Below the pieces are notes generated by a model. It was not told where the DNA came from, searched no databases, and saw only the letters and a list, made by a program, of their open reading frames with translations. A stretch of DNA of 64,000 bases from Stagonosporopsis chrysanthemi (taxonomy: Eukaryota; Ascomycota; Dothideomycetes; Pleosporales; Didymellaceae), in contig JAFISE010000081.1 in the NCBI GenBank assembly GCA_022560025.1, positions 1 to 64,000 of the forward strand. Reading direction: 5' to 3'. Of this stretch, positions 46,915 to 58,800 are shown one piece after another; position 1 is the stretch's first letter; each line of letters starts with the position of its first letter. The translations under genes and the position numbers were made by a program.

Positions 46915-47720
46915 TCAGGCAATATATTTGAACTGCTCATGAAGCGCAATTAAACGCAGCGTAATCCTTGTATCTCGACCGTGTCGAGGAAAGGAGGAAG
47001 TCGCAATATGCGACAGCCACATGTCAAGACCGACAGCTCCAGCCAACATCAATATCAAGAAGGGGATGTTCTTCAGCAGCGACCAATCGAATCTCGAAAA
47101 GGTTCTGGTAGACGAGCGATCTTTGAGACTCAATGCACATGGCAATCCGGTGGCGATTATGAGGATACCGAAGATACGGAATGTCCACTCCAGCCCGAAT
47201 CTGTTGATGAGGGCCTGCGTAGCAAGCGGGAGCACCATGGATGGCACCTATGCCGCCGCCGGCCTTAACAAGGCTTTTCGCAGTGCCCAAATTTGAGCTG
47301 AACCATTGCAATGGAAGACTGTTGGTCGCTCTGTATAGAAGGAATGTTCCAATACCAACGAGTAATCCAGCAACACAATACAGACCACCGAGATGCTCAA
47401 GTGTGAAGCTGGTGGCTATCAGCCCCAGACCAAGTACCATCGCTGCAGCAAGCCCAGTGCTGCGGACACCAAACGGTGTCATAACTCTTATCGATGCAAT
47501 ACCAAAGGCAACCATACACGCCATGTAAAGACTGCCTACGAAAGTGATGGTTAGAACATTGGTATGCAGATCGGGCGACTTTACAATCGCCTTCTGCAGC
47601 ACGTCCCAGGCGGTTGTGTAGCCGTTGATCCAGAACAGCATAAATGAGCACGCAGGCACATAAGTGTGCAATGGGGCAGGATCAGGCTTACGCCAAGTTG
47701 TGCAATTGGCTGTGGACGGA
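46915..47720 (-). pseudogene. Broken monocarboxylate-type MFS transporter
   Basis: Minus-strand frames match the monocarboxylate transporter-like group. The first reads through helix-like segments (SFMLFWINGYTTAWDVLQ, then LVGIGTFLLYRATNSLPLQWF and SLVKAGGGIGA). The protein then continues in a different frame (VLPLATQALINRFGLEWTF, then FRIFGILIIATGLPCAL). One extra base near 47,244 accounts for the shift. After about 46,915 the remaining helices are missing. The upstream end also lacks a start near the expected N-terminus. Frameshift plus truncation indicate a pseudogene; a sequencing error could explain the first but not the second. Confidence 0.7.
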
Positions 47721-48281
47721 GCAGCAGGTCAATAGTGATTAACTGCGGCGACTTGAATATGTACATACAGCGCGACGGCTAACACTAGTCAGAAGCTTCA
47801 GAAATCGAATAACATAACGCTACTTGTACCCGACTGAGGTTGAGCATACCGTCAGCAGGCCACGAAACGATGGCCGTGGCACGGTGACCGAGCAATCTTG
47901 ACATGCGTTGATAACGGAAAGTCTGTGCGCTTTCCCCGCATCCACGAAACCTACGTTAGTCAACCCCAGCAACAATAGTCGGACTTTGTACACCACCACA
48001 CGCGATTCCGACGACCTTGTCCTTCCACTCACACGATGGATTGATAATCCAACATTTCAATGTCAGAACACATAAAACTATAAAGTTTGTGCTTCCTATG
48101 GCAAGTGAAATTGTATTGACATTATTGAAGCAAAATATCCATCGTCCAGAACAGTCACAATCTCGAAGGACAACTGGTCGAATTCTACGGACAGAAATCT
48201 CATGTTTTGGCACCGCAGCCTGGATCGCAAGTACATTTTGCGACGGAGTGCCATTGGCGAAAGGACTCTTAGAGAACACCT
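47721..48281. other. Intergenic, nothing recognised
   Basis: Flank between the transporter remnant and the amino acid permease 3' end. No supported gene. Confidence 0.4.
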
Positions 48282-50197
48282 TTACCCCTGCGCATCTAGT
48301 GGCGATTTGCAGGTAAACGCATTCAGTTGTGGAATAGCGTAAACGGTGATGAGATTTTCAATCGATGCCCACATGCCAAGACCAGCGCATACAAGCGCAC
48401 CCAGACAGTATAGGATGTTGAATACATTCATGTACCACCGCTTTGCGAAGAAGCCCCTCAAGACTCGCTTTAGGCCTGAGTCTCTTCGAGCCAGAGGACC
48501 AGTAACTGGGTCAAAGCCCTCGTTGGCGCCAATCGCATTCTGCTGCACCATGAGGCCGACGTGGAGGAGTGGGGGAAAAGAGTACGTAAATTGCATGGCG
48601 CAGAGAGCCGAGACAAATCCAACGAAGCCTGAAAAAGCAGGAATGGCACCTCCTATGACGAAAGCAATGGACCAGTAGATTGGCACAATACCTGCCCATA
48701 TCCACTTGCCTGCTTTGGTATAAAGAGGTGGAGCCTTGAAGAGCTGCACACCGATGCTGTTGTAGATGACTGCTACCTTGTAAGCAAGAGGTCGAGACAT
48801 GTCTTCTTGACGACCTGCCTTTCAACCCGATATTCCCATAGAGCGCGGCTGCAATGAGTGCAGTTACCATAGCTAAGGAATTGCCGGCAGTTGACCAATT
48901 GTATGGTGAAATTCCTAAGTAGGAGGGGTTCTGCACATACTGGCCTTGATATCCGTACATGAATAAGCCGTAGAGCATGTAGCATATGTAGATGAAAAAC
49001 TGTGAGCCCCACATTGACTTGAGGAAGTTGCGAGGCTGCGACATTTCTGCCATAAAGTCAAGGAAGATCTGAGTCCCACTGTAGGCGTAGACTGCGTTCA
49101 TCAGGCCATTGACTGAAGCAGCGAAGTTGGATTGATTGGGAAGCCCGGAAGAGTGTGTCACTGGAGGGAACCGACCGGTGGCATCTGGCTTCACCATTGC
49201 CGGATCAACACTGTATCCAGCTGAAGCAGTATAGGCTGAGTATAATGGAGGAGAGTTGGCTGCCACTCCCATCGTGATGAACATGATGAGAAGATTGATC
49301 CAGATGGCAAAGTTTGCCAGGAAGCCGAATTTCTGCAAAGTCCGGATCTGGCCGAACAAAAAACCACCAACAGCCCATACTACAACACATACGGCGTAGC
49401 AAAGTCGAAATCTGCTTGCTTGAGATAGAGCTTCACCGTTACTGACAAGAATAACAGCGACACTCAAGAGCAACTGGAGTGCTTGGAAGAACAGTACGAG
49501 ATATCGGGTTCCACTACCGTAGATGCGAAAAGCAAGGTCGGCATATGTGCGAACCGGATATTCATAAGAATCAAGGCCTGATCACTTGTAAGCAATCTGG
49601 GCACACAGTGTTTGAGGAAATGACGACAGACGCATAAAACAGTGCCAAAGTAGTGTGCCAGAGATCGCGGCCATGACACCAAATACCGTGTACAAGCCCA
49701 CAGAAGGTCTAGAATGTGATTAGCGCATTTGTGATCAGGGTTTTGGACGTGACTAACCCCCAGCCTGTTGTTGCCACAGCATAAGGCAGACCGAATGGAC
49801 CAAGAACATCGGTAGTGAGTAGATAAAACACGGCCATGGCGGTCGCGTTGCGCATTGCCTTGGACGCATTGATCCATTCGTCGTCTGTGACTGTAGCTCG
49901 TTGAGCCGCAACATTTGTGTTCAGATGAGCCATCTTTTCAGTGAGCTGGGCTTTGTTCGACTTTGGTGGGAACAGGATCCTGAGTAACGGAATTCTCGAA
50001 TGACCGTCCAACTTTTCAGTGGCATTCTGATCAGCTCTTGTCTTTTCAGCATAGTATAGATACTCTTCCATTGTCACAGAAGGATCATACAGTCTGCGAT
50101 GCTGAGGACGCGCATGCTCAACCACAAAAGAAGCGATTCCAGCCTGGTTAACACCCAATCGAGGGTCTTCGTCAGCCAAGCCGCCGACTTTAGCCAT
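48282..50197 (-). CDS. Mtr-type neutral/aromatic amino acid permease (AAAP family)
   Basis: Membrane importer related to Neurospora Mtr. Four exons on the minus strand: 50197-49758, 49708-49632, 49577-48819 and 48769-48282 (1,764 bases, 587 residues). The cytosolic N-terminus of about 120 residues is followed by ~11 hydrophobic helices. Recognisable stretches: AMAVFYLLTTDVLGPFGLPYAV, GPSVGLYTVFGVMAA, MRLDSYEYPVRTYADLAFRIYG, AYSGTQIFLDFMAEM, ALYGNIGLKVIYNSIG and VPIYWSIAFVIGGAIP. Intron 2 uses a weak GTCTGT donor. Intron 3 fits best as GC-AG (donor AAAG|GCAGGT, acceptor GCAG), giving the conserved NIGLKVIYN junction. The ATG at 50197 is the first in frame. The protein appears intact despite the gene-sparse setting. 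Confidence 0.86.
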
Positions 50198-53009
50198 GGT
50201 GCGAGAGTGAGGCACTATGCGATAATGCTATTCGGAAATTGTTCGCAGGCAAGCAACGCACTCTTAAACGGGAGTGAAGGCTAAGATATACACTAACTGA
50301 TATTCATGTCGTCAGACTATTGGCCGAGTACGAGAACAGCCTGTTATCTCCAAGTCGAAGGATAGGATATGGCTCGAGAGATTATTGATCTCGCATGCAT
50401 CTGTCCCGAAGAGGCAGGAGTGCTGGCACCCGGGCGATATTCCTTGCAGAAGGGTTATGATTGTAGATTACCGGAAGCCTATCATAGGTGTGCTTTGTGT
50501 CGATGACGAATTTTCCCTTGTACGAAGGCGGGGCATGGATTATCACCGGCGCTACGTTGTGTGCCGGCGATAACAAGGCGAATGACCGCAAAGCCAAGTT
50601 TGATTAAGCTTCTACTAACTCCATTAGGTGGCTGAAAAGAAAACCATCGGAAGTCCTTATAATGGGACAAGACATGCCTGTAAGTCTCTGACCTTGTCTT
50701 AAGCGATAAGAGATGAATGCACCAAAGCTATATTCCACGGTTCCGTCGACCATGTAACTTGTGCGAGACTGATTAATGACGACACACTGCTATGCGTTGC
50801 TAATGCAGCCGAGTTTGATTTACTGAAACTGACAGGCGATGGGGGACTGCAACTGCACCTCGGATTTACAGGTTTGTGCTCAGGCCAAGCTGTTGCGCCC
50901 ATCCTCTGCCAGATACATCGCCGCAGCCTCTAAACAGATACTAGCTGTGCAGGCGTTACTAATAGATCTTATGTTCTTGCTCTGCGACACCATCGCCCGC
51001 AATGCAGCCAAAACCTAGACGATGCCTGACACAGCAGAATCTACCCTTTACGATGCTGAGCGAAAGATATTAGCTTGCAATTAGCCTACCTAGGTATTCA
51101 TGACCGTCACCTAAGGAAGACAGCCATTACTGAATTAGCTCGTGGACATTGTCGAGCACACCCCGCATCTCGTGGATCGCGCTTCTCCTAAAAGAAAATG
51201 AACAATCAAACACGTTACTAGGATTATCGTCAATAGCTGTTCCCTTTTCCTGTGGAATCTCTGTTTGACGTGTACGTCGATTATTTTGCGCGTTGCTTTG
51301 CTCGTTACCTGTAAGCTTTCAAGCATTGTGAGAGCATTAGTTCACGACAATCAGTACAAGTAACTGGTAATTTCAGGCAAGACATGCGGCCTAACGATCA
51401 TTATGCGGGCAAAGCTCTTATTGTTTTGTCAGCCTTACGAACCTTAACAGTAATTTTGTTCTTGCTACCACATAGTGTTGTAAACGAGCTTTTTAGCAAT
51501 GTTCTTGAACGTAACATAGATTTTGTACAAAGTAAGTATTGCGTACTGCGTCAGTAGCCTGATAGCCTACACTCTGCGCCCTCACTACGCTCTTGTTTGG
51601 ACGTTCTGATTGTTAGGTCTGCTATCAACTTGCTGCCTCAAGAACATGAAGAATACAGCCGCTAGACAATTTCCATCAAAGACGCTTATCCTGCGGTTCA
51701 TGGCGCATAGACTGTTAACCACCGATGAGCGTTCTGAAGGTTGTTAACGGTTTCTAGGCCATATACCATTGTTGACGTATATTTGCACACGCAATCCAAA
51801 TGGACGACCTAGAGCGGGCGGACCATACACAACTAGAACGAGGTGGTCACAGCTCAGGAACATGCATGCCAATAGCAGACACAACTTTTGATCTTGAAAT
51901 CTCGATTCATTATCCTTTTTGAAGACTAAAGATTTGTCGCTCACCAACAGGAAGAAATTTTCCTGAGATTTGACAGGTTCTTCATCGCAATCACTAGTAG
52001 CCCACTTGAGACAGGCGCTATTCCAGGGAGGCGAAGGCAGATTCTCTCCCTCCTATATGAGAGGCCAAGATAGTTCGGAGAGAGGATAATCAAGTAAAGG
52101 ACTTCGAACCGATTGTGCAAGATAAGTTGAGTAGGTCGGCAGCTTGTGCAAGATTACGCGGTTAGCAACAAAAACAATTCATGCCAGAGCTGGCATTGCG
52201 CAGCGATAGCACCAGCAGTACCTAGAAATCGGCTTGTGGCATATATTTATCGTGCAGCATGCGCATACTGTACCGTTCATGATGAGACCTACAGTGTTGT
52301 GCTGTGTGGGATTCGCACAGAAAAGTTTTGCTGCGGACCCCTTATCACTGCTTCAGCGGCTACAGCAGTGGGCTTTGACTTGTCGACTATGCAGGCTGTG
52401 TAAATTGTTACTCTAAAAGTTTGAACTTCGACCATCGTATGAATTGCCAGACTGGTTGTGGATGATGCTTTCTGTCGTCTGAGGCTACCTTGGCTTATCT
52501 AGGACAACTCCTACTGTTTTGTTTGAGAGCGCGGTAGGAGTCTTGGACAACGACTGGTAGTGAAAAACGGTAGTTCCTCATACGACTATTTAACAAAGTG
52601 AGCACCAGATAACGATCTCGATTCTCATTCCTATATAATCATCCGTTGAAGTAAGGCCTTGGTAATTGTGCAAGACTCGATCGCGAACTCTGAAACTCCT
52701 CTGACGTCGACCAAGGCCGGTCTAAGGACCTCGCTGAACGTGCTCACAATGGCTGCGTGTAGCCTCTCTCTAGTACTGGGACGATCGCGCCGGATGGATT
52801 ATCGCAATATGCCAATATCTTAGCTTTATTGCAAGTCTGTCAATCAATCGGATCTTCGCGGAAGAGGCGCGTGGATTGGCTCGGTACATTGCGTGTGCGA
52901 ATACTCAAGTCTTGGGGGAAAAAAGGAATATCCTCAAGTGAAACGACCTAAGACTTCCTAGACCAAGAGTGGAGTGGGATGACCTCCCACTCATGTCAGC
53001 ATCCCCACA

Positions 53010-53119
53010 GCGCAACTGCAATCCTTCTAGCGTAGCTGCAATCCTTCTAGCGTAGCTGCAATCCTTCTAGCGTAGCTGCAATCCTTATAGCGTAGCTGCA
53101 ATCCTTCTAGCGCAGCTTC
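53010..53119. repeat. 20-bp tandem repeat
   Basis: About five copies of GCGTAGCTGCAATCCTTCTA at exact 20-base spacing. The first reads GCGCAACTGCAATCC, the fourth ends CTTATA, and a partial last copy follows. Confidence 0.9.
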
Positions 53120-54226
53120 CCATAATCTAATCTTTCACGTGTCTTTGTCACTCGTGCTCTGGAACGAGATTAAAGTAGTGACCGAGACTTGAACGTTAGC
53201 CTCCTGCTAGAGTGGCTGTTACGATGAAGTTCGGGTACCTGCATGGACACATAGGGCCGATGCATCCCGAAAAAGTTAGTCGTAGCGTGTCACATATCGC
53301 AATCGTGCGGCGACGTCAACGCCAAAACGAGCTACGGTCGGAATCTCCTCTGCGGCCCGAAAATGTAAGTGCAGACAAGATTGGTGTTCATGCAAGTGGT
53401 GGAGATCGTCCTAACGGTCCAGGTACTCGCCCGTTCACCTCGAGAACAGCAAACACTTGGTCCTCATCGATCACACCATTTTCCATACTCGCCCTTCCTC
53501 GAACTCGCACAAGATGGCGCTCGTCCTTACGCGCAAGCTACAATCAGAATGTAGTGTAACGGTCTTGGAGAACATAGAATGCTGAAGGTGCACTGCGCCA
53601 CGTTACACAGCGCTTGACCTTGGCCAGTGCACCTCTAGAAGCATTCACTTACAAACTCCGCCTCGATTCGACTGAGTCTCGGCGCATTGAACTTGAGGCT
53701 CAGATGAATCTTGGCTGTTTAGCCTAATATGACTTGGTATCGGCATTAGACTAACCATACATCGCGCCACGCTGTCGCAGGTCGGCACGCCTTCCACCTG
53801 TAGCGAGTGCTTGCGCCGCATTCGATAACAGCACCATCTACATACTCAAATGAGGGCGTCGGATTTATATCTGAATTAATCATGATCCAGCAGTCAACAC
53901 ACCATCCTTTTGATGCTGAGTCGGGGAAGGCATGAAGCAGAATCAATCAGGCGGCGATAAACATACGCACAACCATTACTACAGGGAGACAAACCGTTCT
54001 TGCCAAGGCTCGCATGATCCTTCATTGCCACTAATATCATAGCCTAACGTACGAGTATCAACAGTTGCTGAGGGCAGAGAATTCGTGAAGATCCTTGCGC
54101 TTTGTAGAGCTCGTACGGCGGTACCTCGATGTAATATAGAGCCTTTCCATCGTTCGTACTGAACACTAGTCAACTCCTAGTGCTATTGAACATAGTCGTT
54201 GTCTTGGATAGCATAGATCCTGCAGA

Positions 54227-54233
54227 TATAAAA
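54227..54233 (+). promoter_or_regulatory. TATA box of the NLP gene
   Basis: TATAAAA lies 92 bases upstream of the ATG at 54325, followed by a CA/CT-rich leader. Typical spacing for a strongly regulated fungal gene. Confidence 0.55.
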
Positions 54234-54324
54234 GAAGTCTTCAAGTTCGTTTGCATTTTTCTCACAACATTCATCACATCTTCATCACACTCCAACTTCA
54301 AGAACACCACCTTCCTCCGACAAT

Positions 54325-55113
54325 ATGCGCTTCGACTCCATTGTCTCTGCCCTCGCTCTGGCGACTGGCGTCTTTGCTGCTCCCACTCCGGCCGAGCTTG
54401 ACGCACGCGCCGTGGTCAGCCACGACTCTCTCAACCCTATCCAGACCCGCGTTCAAGGTGGTAACGTTGGTCGCGCCATCCAGAATTTTATTCCGTTGAT
54501 CCACATCGCTCATGGCTGTCAAGTATACACTGCTGTTGATGATTCTGGAAACACTAGGTGAGTCAACGATCTGACTTTCTCAAATGTATTTGAACACTAG
54601 CTGATTGTCCTCAGCGGCGGCCTTCAGGACAGCGGAAATGTTAGCGCCGGATGTCGAGACGGCGCCAAGGGCCAAGTCTACGCCCGCGCCGCCTGGCACA
54701 GGGGAAAGTTCGCCATCATGTACGCCTATTACTTCCCCAAGGATCAGCCCATCGCCGGAAACGTCGCTGGTGGCCACCGTCACGACTGGGAGAGCGTCGT
54801 TGTCTGGATTGACAACCCTGCAAATGCAAACCCTCGCCTCCTGGGCGGTGCTGCATCTGGCCATGGAGGTTACAAGACGACTACCAACCCTAACAGGCAA
54901 GGCAACAACGTGAAGGTCGAATACTTCACCACTTTCCCTACCAACCATGAGCTCCAGTTCACCGACACTGTCGGACGCACCCTTTGGATCAACGACTGGG
55001 ATAGCATGCCGGCTGCTGCTAAGGATGCCCTTACGAACACCAACTTCGGAAGTGCAAACGTACCTTTCAAGCCCAGCAACTTCTTCAACAACTTGGACAA
55101 GGCGTTTGTCTAG
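54325..55113 (+). CDS. Necrosis- and ethylene-inducing-like protein (NLP/NPP1)
   Basis: Secreted protein of the NPP1 family, whose members permeabilise plasma membranes of dicot plants and also act as recognised patterns. Two exons, 54325-54557 and 54615-55113 (243 residues, typical). Signal peptide is about residues 1-18, followed by a short propeptide-like segment. The family heptapeptide GHRHDWE is intact at 131-137. Two conserved cysteines before it (in HGC and AGC contexts) mark type 1. The 57-base intron has GTGAGT...TCAG ends. I see no stop or frameshift. Whether it is cytolytic cannot be judged from sequence. It sits in gene-sparse DNA near another secreted-protein gene. Confidence 0.93.
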
Positions 55114-57869
55114 ACGTTTCAATACGTATAGCGGGTCGAGATCGACCCCTCTCAGTGGCACCTTTTCTGTTCATGTCTTACTGTAAATATCTTTCTGCGT
55201 TCTTAACCGTTTTCAAAATACAACGCGTAATAACCAATGAAAACTGTCTTTCACGTAAAATTAGCTTGTGTTGCCAAGGGATCGTAGTCGTCTACGATGC
55301 CAGATCTGTCCTCTGGAGGAGACTCTGACCACATACTGCAAGCCGCTAGAGTACTGTAGACTTCCAGCGTCGTCACGAAGGAACCACAAGAGCTCTTTCG
55401 CCGCAGCACAGCAATAGCGTGACGTGCTCCCACAATTACGTAAGTTTACGCACAAGTCTGATGCTTCAGGGACGTCGTAACATTGTAGACTCACTCAAGA
55501 GGCTCCAAAGTGACTTCAAAAGATATGAGACAAGCGAAATCAAATAAATATGTGTCTCTGGCAGGAAGCTAAATCGTAGTTGCTAATGTAGCAAGATTAA
55601 GGACAGAACCGCAACCTCTCAACCTTCTAACATTGCCGCATAGATGATGCAGGGCGGACAAACCTAAGCACCGCAGCAGCTTCATTCAACAGATGCCTGT
55701 CACAGCATAGCCAATAGTCTCAGGCATGGCTGTTCTAAGCAATTGCAGCATAGGCCTATACGCTAATCTCGTCCTTTCCGCAACATATCAAAGCTCACGC
55801 TGCTGATGTCATGTACACACCTAAATTTTCATGCAATCGTCGACAGCTCATAGTAGACATACGTAGATACTTTCAACTTGCTCAAGATCATCCAAATATG
55901 GCATAAAGCAGTGCAATTAGTATAATGACCAGCGAAACAGATTAACCCTGTAAGTCTGATAGACCGGGCTGTGGCTTGCTTCTGATTAGCTTTAAGCATT
56001 GGTTAGCCAATCAGATCTTGCCGGTCACCAATAATACCGATCTATTTCACATGCCTTACCAGCACCAACCGTTCCAGGGCATGCCACAATGTCCACTTAC
56101 ATAGTGATTCCCGTAACAATGTATCAAAATCACAGCAATGTAATTAAAGGCCACCGACCCATCTCTACGTCTGCTCAGATAGCTTTTAAATCTAGTAGTA
56201 ATCTTGGTAGTGATAAAGATCTGCTCCCAAGGAAGAACCGAGCTGTAAGCGGCTCCATTGATATCTTCTCTACTCTGACACATCAGCGCAGTAGCTATAA
56301 CACGATATCTGCTCTCTATCCTTCTTCAAATACAGTCAACATATGCAGCTCTGCTAACCTTGCCACAGAGCTAAACCGGCGAGTTAGAAAAAGCATTAGA
56401 ATAGTCTTTGTTAGAAACTGCCACTAAGTGTATATTGGCTCTGGCAAGGCTGAGACATCTACACTATTGGCGACCAAGGCGTTACTAACATTAACATGCA
56501 AAGACTCGAAGATATCTTGGGCAAGATCACCGCTTGTTGAAGCTACTGGCAGGATCTCCAAGCGAAGTCTTATCCTGTCGTAGAATTCTGGAAGTATTAT
56601 AGTCACCATTCGATAGGCAGACGGAGGATCTGGTCAGTGAAAAGCTGTAGGACACATCGAAGCTCTCTGAGTATAGATGGAACTGGCCCCTAGTTGTGTA
56701 ACAAGAAGACACCTGCGCTCTGAGAATGGAGAGCGTATCTGCCGTGCGGACGATTCTGAATGTGCATCAGCACTATAGCAGCACCTCAAGGGACCTGCAG
56801 GCCGAGTGGCTCCGAGGTATGATCTCGTCGCAACGTACTGAGTCGCTAGATGTCCGGGCTCAAAGCTTGCGCCTTGAACAGCACAAACTTGCACTCCAGT
56901 CCGCGTTTGCAAGGGAGCAAAACAAAGGACCGCATGAGCTTCACTACCAGGCTTGGTGAGAATTAACAAAATTACATCGGAGCTTTTACCAATCGGGTCT
57001 GAGGTGCAGCGCTCAGAAGTTGGGACTTGCGCTTGGGCTAGAAGTGGCAGGACTAAAAACAGGGTATAAGAAGCGAGCGGGTCGCAGCACTCCATGTGAC
57101 TAGGCAACCTCACCAGTGGTGAGATGCTTCGTTTCGTGCTCCCGCAGATGTCAACAATCAATTAAGTGGGGCAGAAAACCTCAGATTGAGTTGATTGATT
57201 ACCTTATTAAGCCTAGCAGTTTCTTGTATAGGCTTAACTGTTATCTATCCAAGGCTCAGATTGAATTGATGGTTGACATCTCTGCGTGCTCCAGATGCGC
57301 TCTCTTGTCGTGACACGAACGATATTAATTCTTGGTACAGGAAGATCGATGTCTTCACGCGAGGTCTGGCTTGTGCTTCCGCACGGTACTTGTGGGGTGA
57401 GAAGAAGGCGGGCGCGGCCCGTAAGACCCATATGCATGTACTCATCTTTCTCTAAGCGTATGCTTGGAAAATCCAAACCACCTTCACCTCCATGTGATAG
57501 GTCAGGAGGCGCTGCCCAGAATGATGAAGGGCCGATAGGTCGGGAGCGGTCAATTGGACCCAATCCTTCGTCTCCGTGTAGTCCGGCCTCCACCACGGAC
57601 CAGCACTTTTCTGGGTTAAGGTTCGGATTGATCCTAGTCTGGCTCATGGCACACGAGCATACCGTGATCTTTAGAAGTATATTAGTCACGAATTTAGACA
57701 CATTCAGGTAATTAAGTTGCCTTGCCTGTCGTAGAAAGCATGATCAAGACTTGAAATCATGCAAAAGAAGTGAGATACTCGGTCAAATAAAAGGCAATAG
57801 ACGACGACATCTATCGAGCGTTCGAAAGCCGATTGTCTTTACCCCATTCATCGCAGCCAGGGTTCGTTC
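55114..57869. other. Gene-sparse 2.75-kb stretch
   Basis: No intact gene recognised. A 65-base imperfect hairpin lies at 55962-56026. A plus-strand frame at 56726-56959 looks helical and coding-like but has no recognisable family. A TATA-like AAATAAAAGG occurs near 57785. Confidence 0.45.
55962..56026. repeat. Imperfect hairpin, possible MITE remnant
   Basis: GACCGG at the left pairs with CCGGTC at the right, and CTGATTAGC pairs imperfectly with GGTTAGCCAATCAG. The CTGATTGGC core recalls the element at 44276-44407, but the outer ends differ. Confidence 0.35.
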
Positions 57870-58800
57870 ATGATGAAGCTACACTTTCTCTCAGTTCTCG
57901 GCGGCCTCGCACTCCATCCGTCTGCATCCATCGCTGCCGCCATCGGGTCAATCAAGGATTGTCGCAATGACTTGAGCTGTTCCTTTGCCCAGATTGAGGC
58001 TATGTCCATGGCCACCCGCCTCGACTATGTCAAAGCGATGCAGTCAAATTTCTTCGGCTCTATAAACGCAGGGAACCAATTCGCTGCTATCGAAGGCATC
58101 ATTCAATTCTTTATCAACAACAACCTCGGGAAACCGAGTAGCTGGGCATCGTACGTTGATGCCGGGATCATCGAAGGCATCCAGAACGGTGGGTCAAACA
58201 CACTAGGTCTCCACGCGAACAGCGGCGGCAACCCTGGCACGAAGTTATGGGCTCAGTTCTTCCAGACGATGAAGAGCAATGCATACAAAGACCGAGACGT
58301 GAGTGATCTTGACTTACCACGATTCCTATCATTTTGACATACATGAAGGCACATGACGAGGGTTGGTCCACCGCCGAGCAAACAGCCACCGACTACGGAA
58401 AGAAGCTCGCAGATGCAAATTTCACGGAATCAGAGCAAGAGGAGAGGTGGTACCTTTTCACCCAGCTGTTTCGAGTCATCATGCGTAACCACGATGAGAC
58501 AGTCGCTGTCTGTAGAACGTGAGCCCCTCCTCTCATATCCGCAGCCCCCCCCTATAAACAATTCTGGAACATGACACTAATTGTTGTAGTGCGGCCCTCG
58601 CAAACCCTCTGACTTGGGCTTTTGCGCCAAAGTGCGATGGTTTGATTGAGTGGTTGACCGACATCACGGATAGAAAGCCGACGTTGTGTTTGGGTAAGAC
58701 GATTTGGGATCTTGTTGATCCAGGCACAAAACTATTTGAGTTGCCATGGGTGTTCGGGAAGATTCTTGTGCAGTTGATTGAGTGTTTCAATGAGAAGTAA
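57870..58800 (+). CDS. Secreted protein of unknown function
   Basis: Three exons, 57870-58298, 58349-58518 and 58590-58800 (810 bases, 269 residues). The first ~24 residues form a good signal peptide (MMKLHFLSVLGGLALHPSAS). The mature part is mostly helical, with six cysteines (DC, LSC, AVC, PKC, TLC, IEC contexts) that could make three disulfides. A Gly/Asn-rich loop around NGGSNTLGLHANSGGNPGT lies near residue 115. Introns have GTGAGT and GTGAGC donors. I do not recognise the family. Being intact, secreted and close to the NLP gene, it is a candidate effector-like or wall-associated protein, but that is inference. The start could also be the second Met. Confidence 0.75.

Larger units (their letters stand above)
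50198..54324. other. Gene-sparse 4.1-kb stretch
   Basis: No intact gene recognised. It holds a 20-bp tandem repeat (53010-53119), some coding-like but unconnected frames (53224-53559 plus, 53746-53946 minus) and, near its right end, the NLP promoter. The rest shows nothing I can name. Confidence 0.5.

Noticed and set aside
56634..57161. 175-codon minus-strand frame
   Set aside because: Overlaps the more coding-like plus-strand frame and has no recognisable features.
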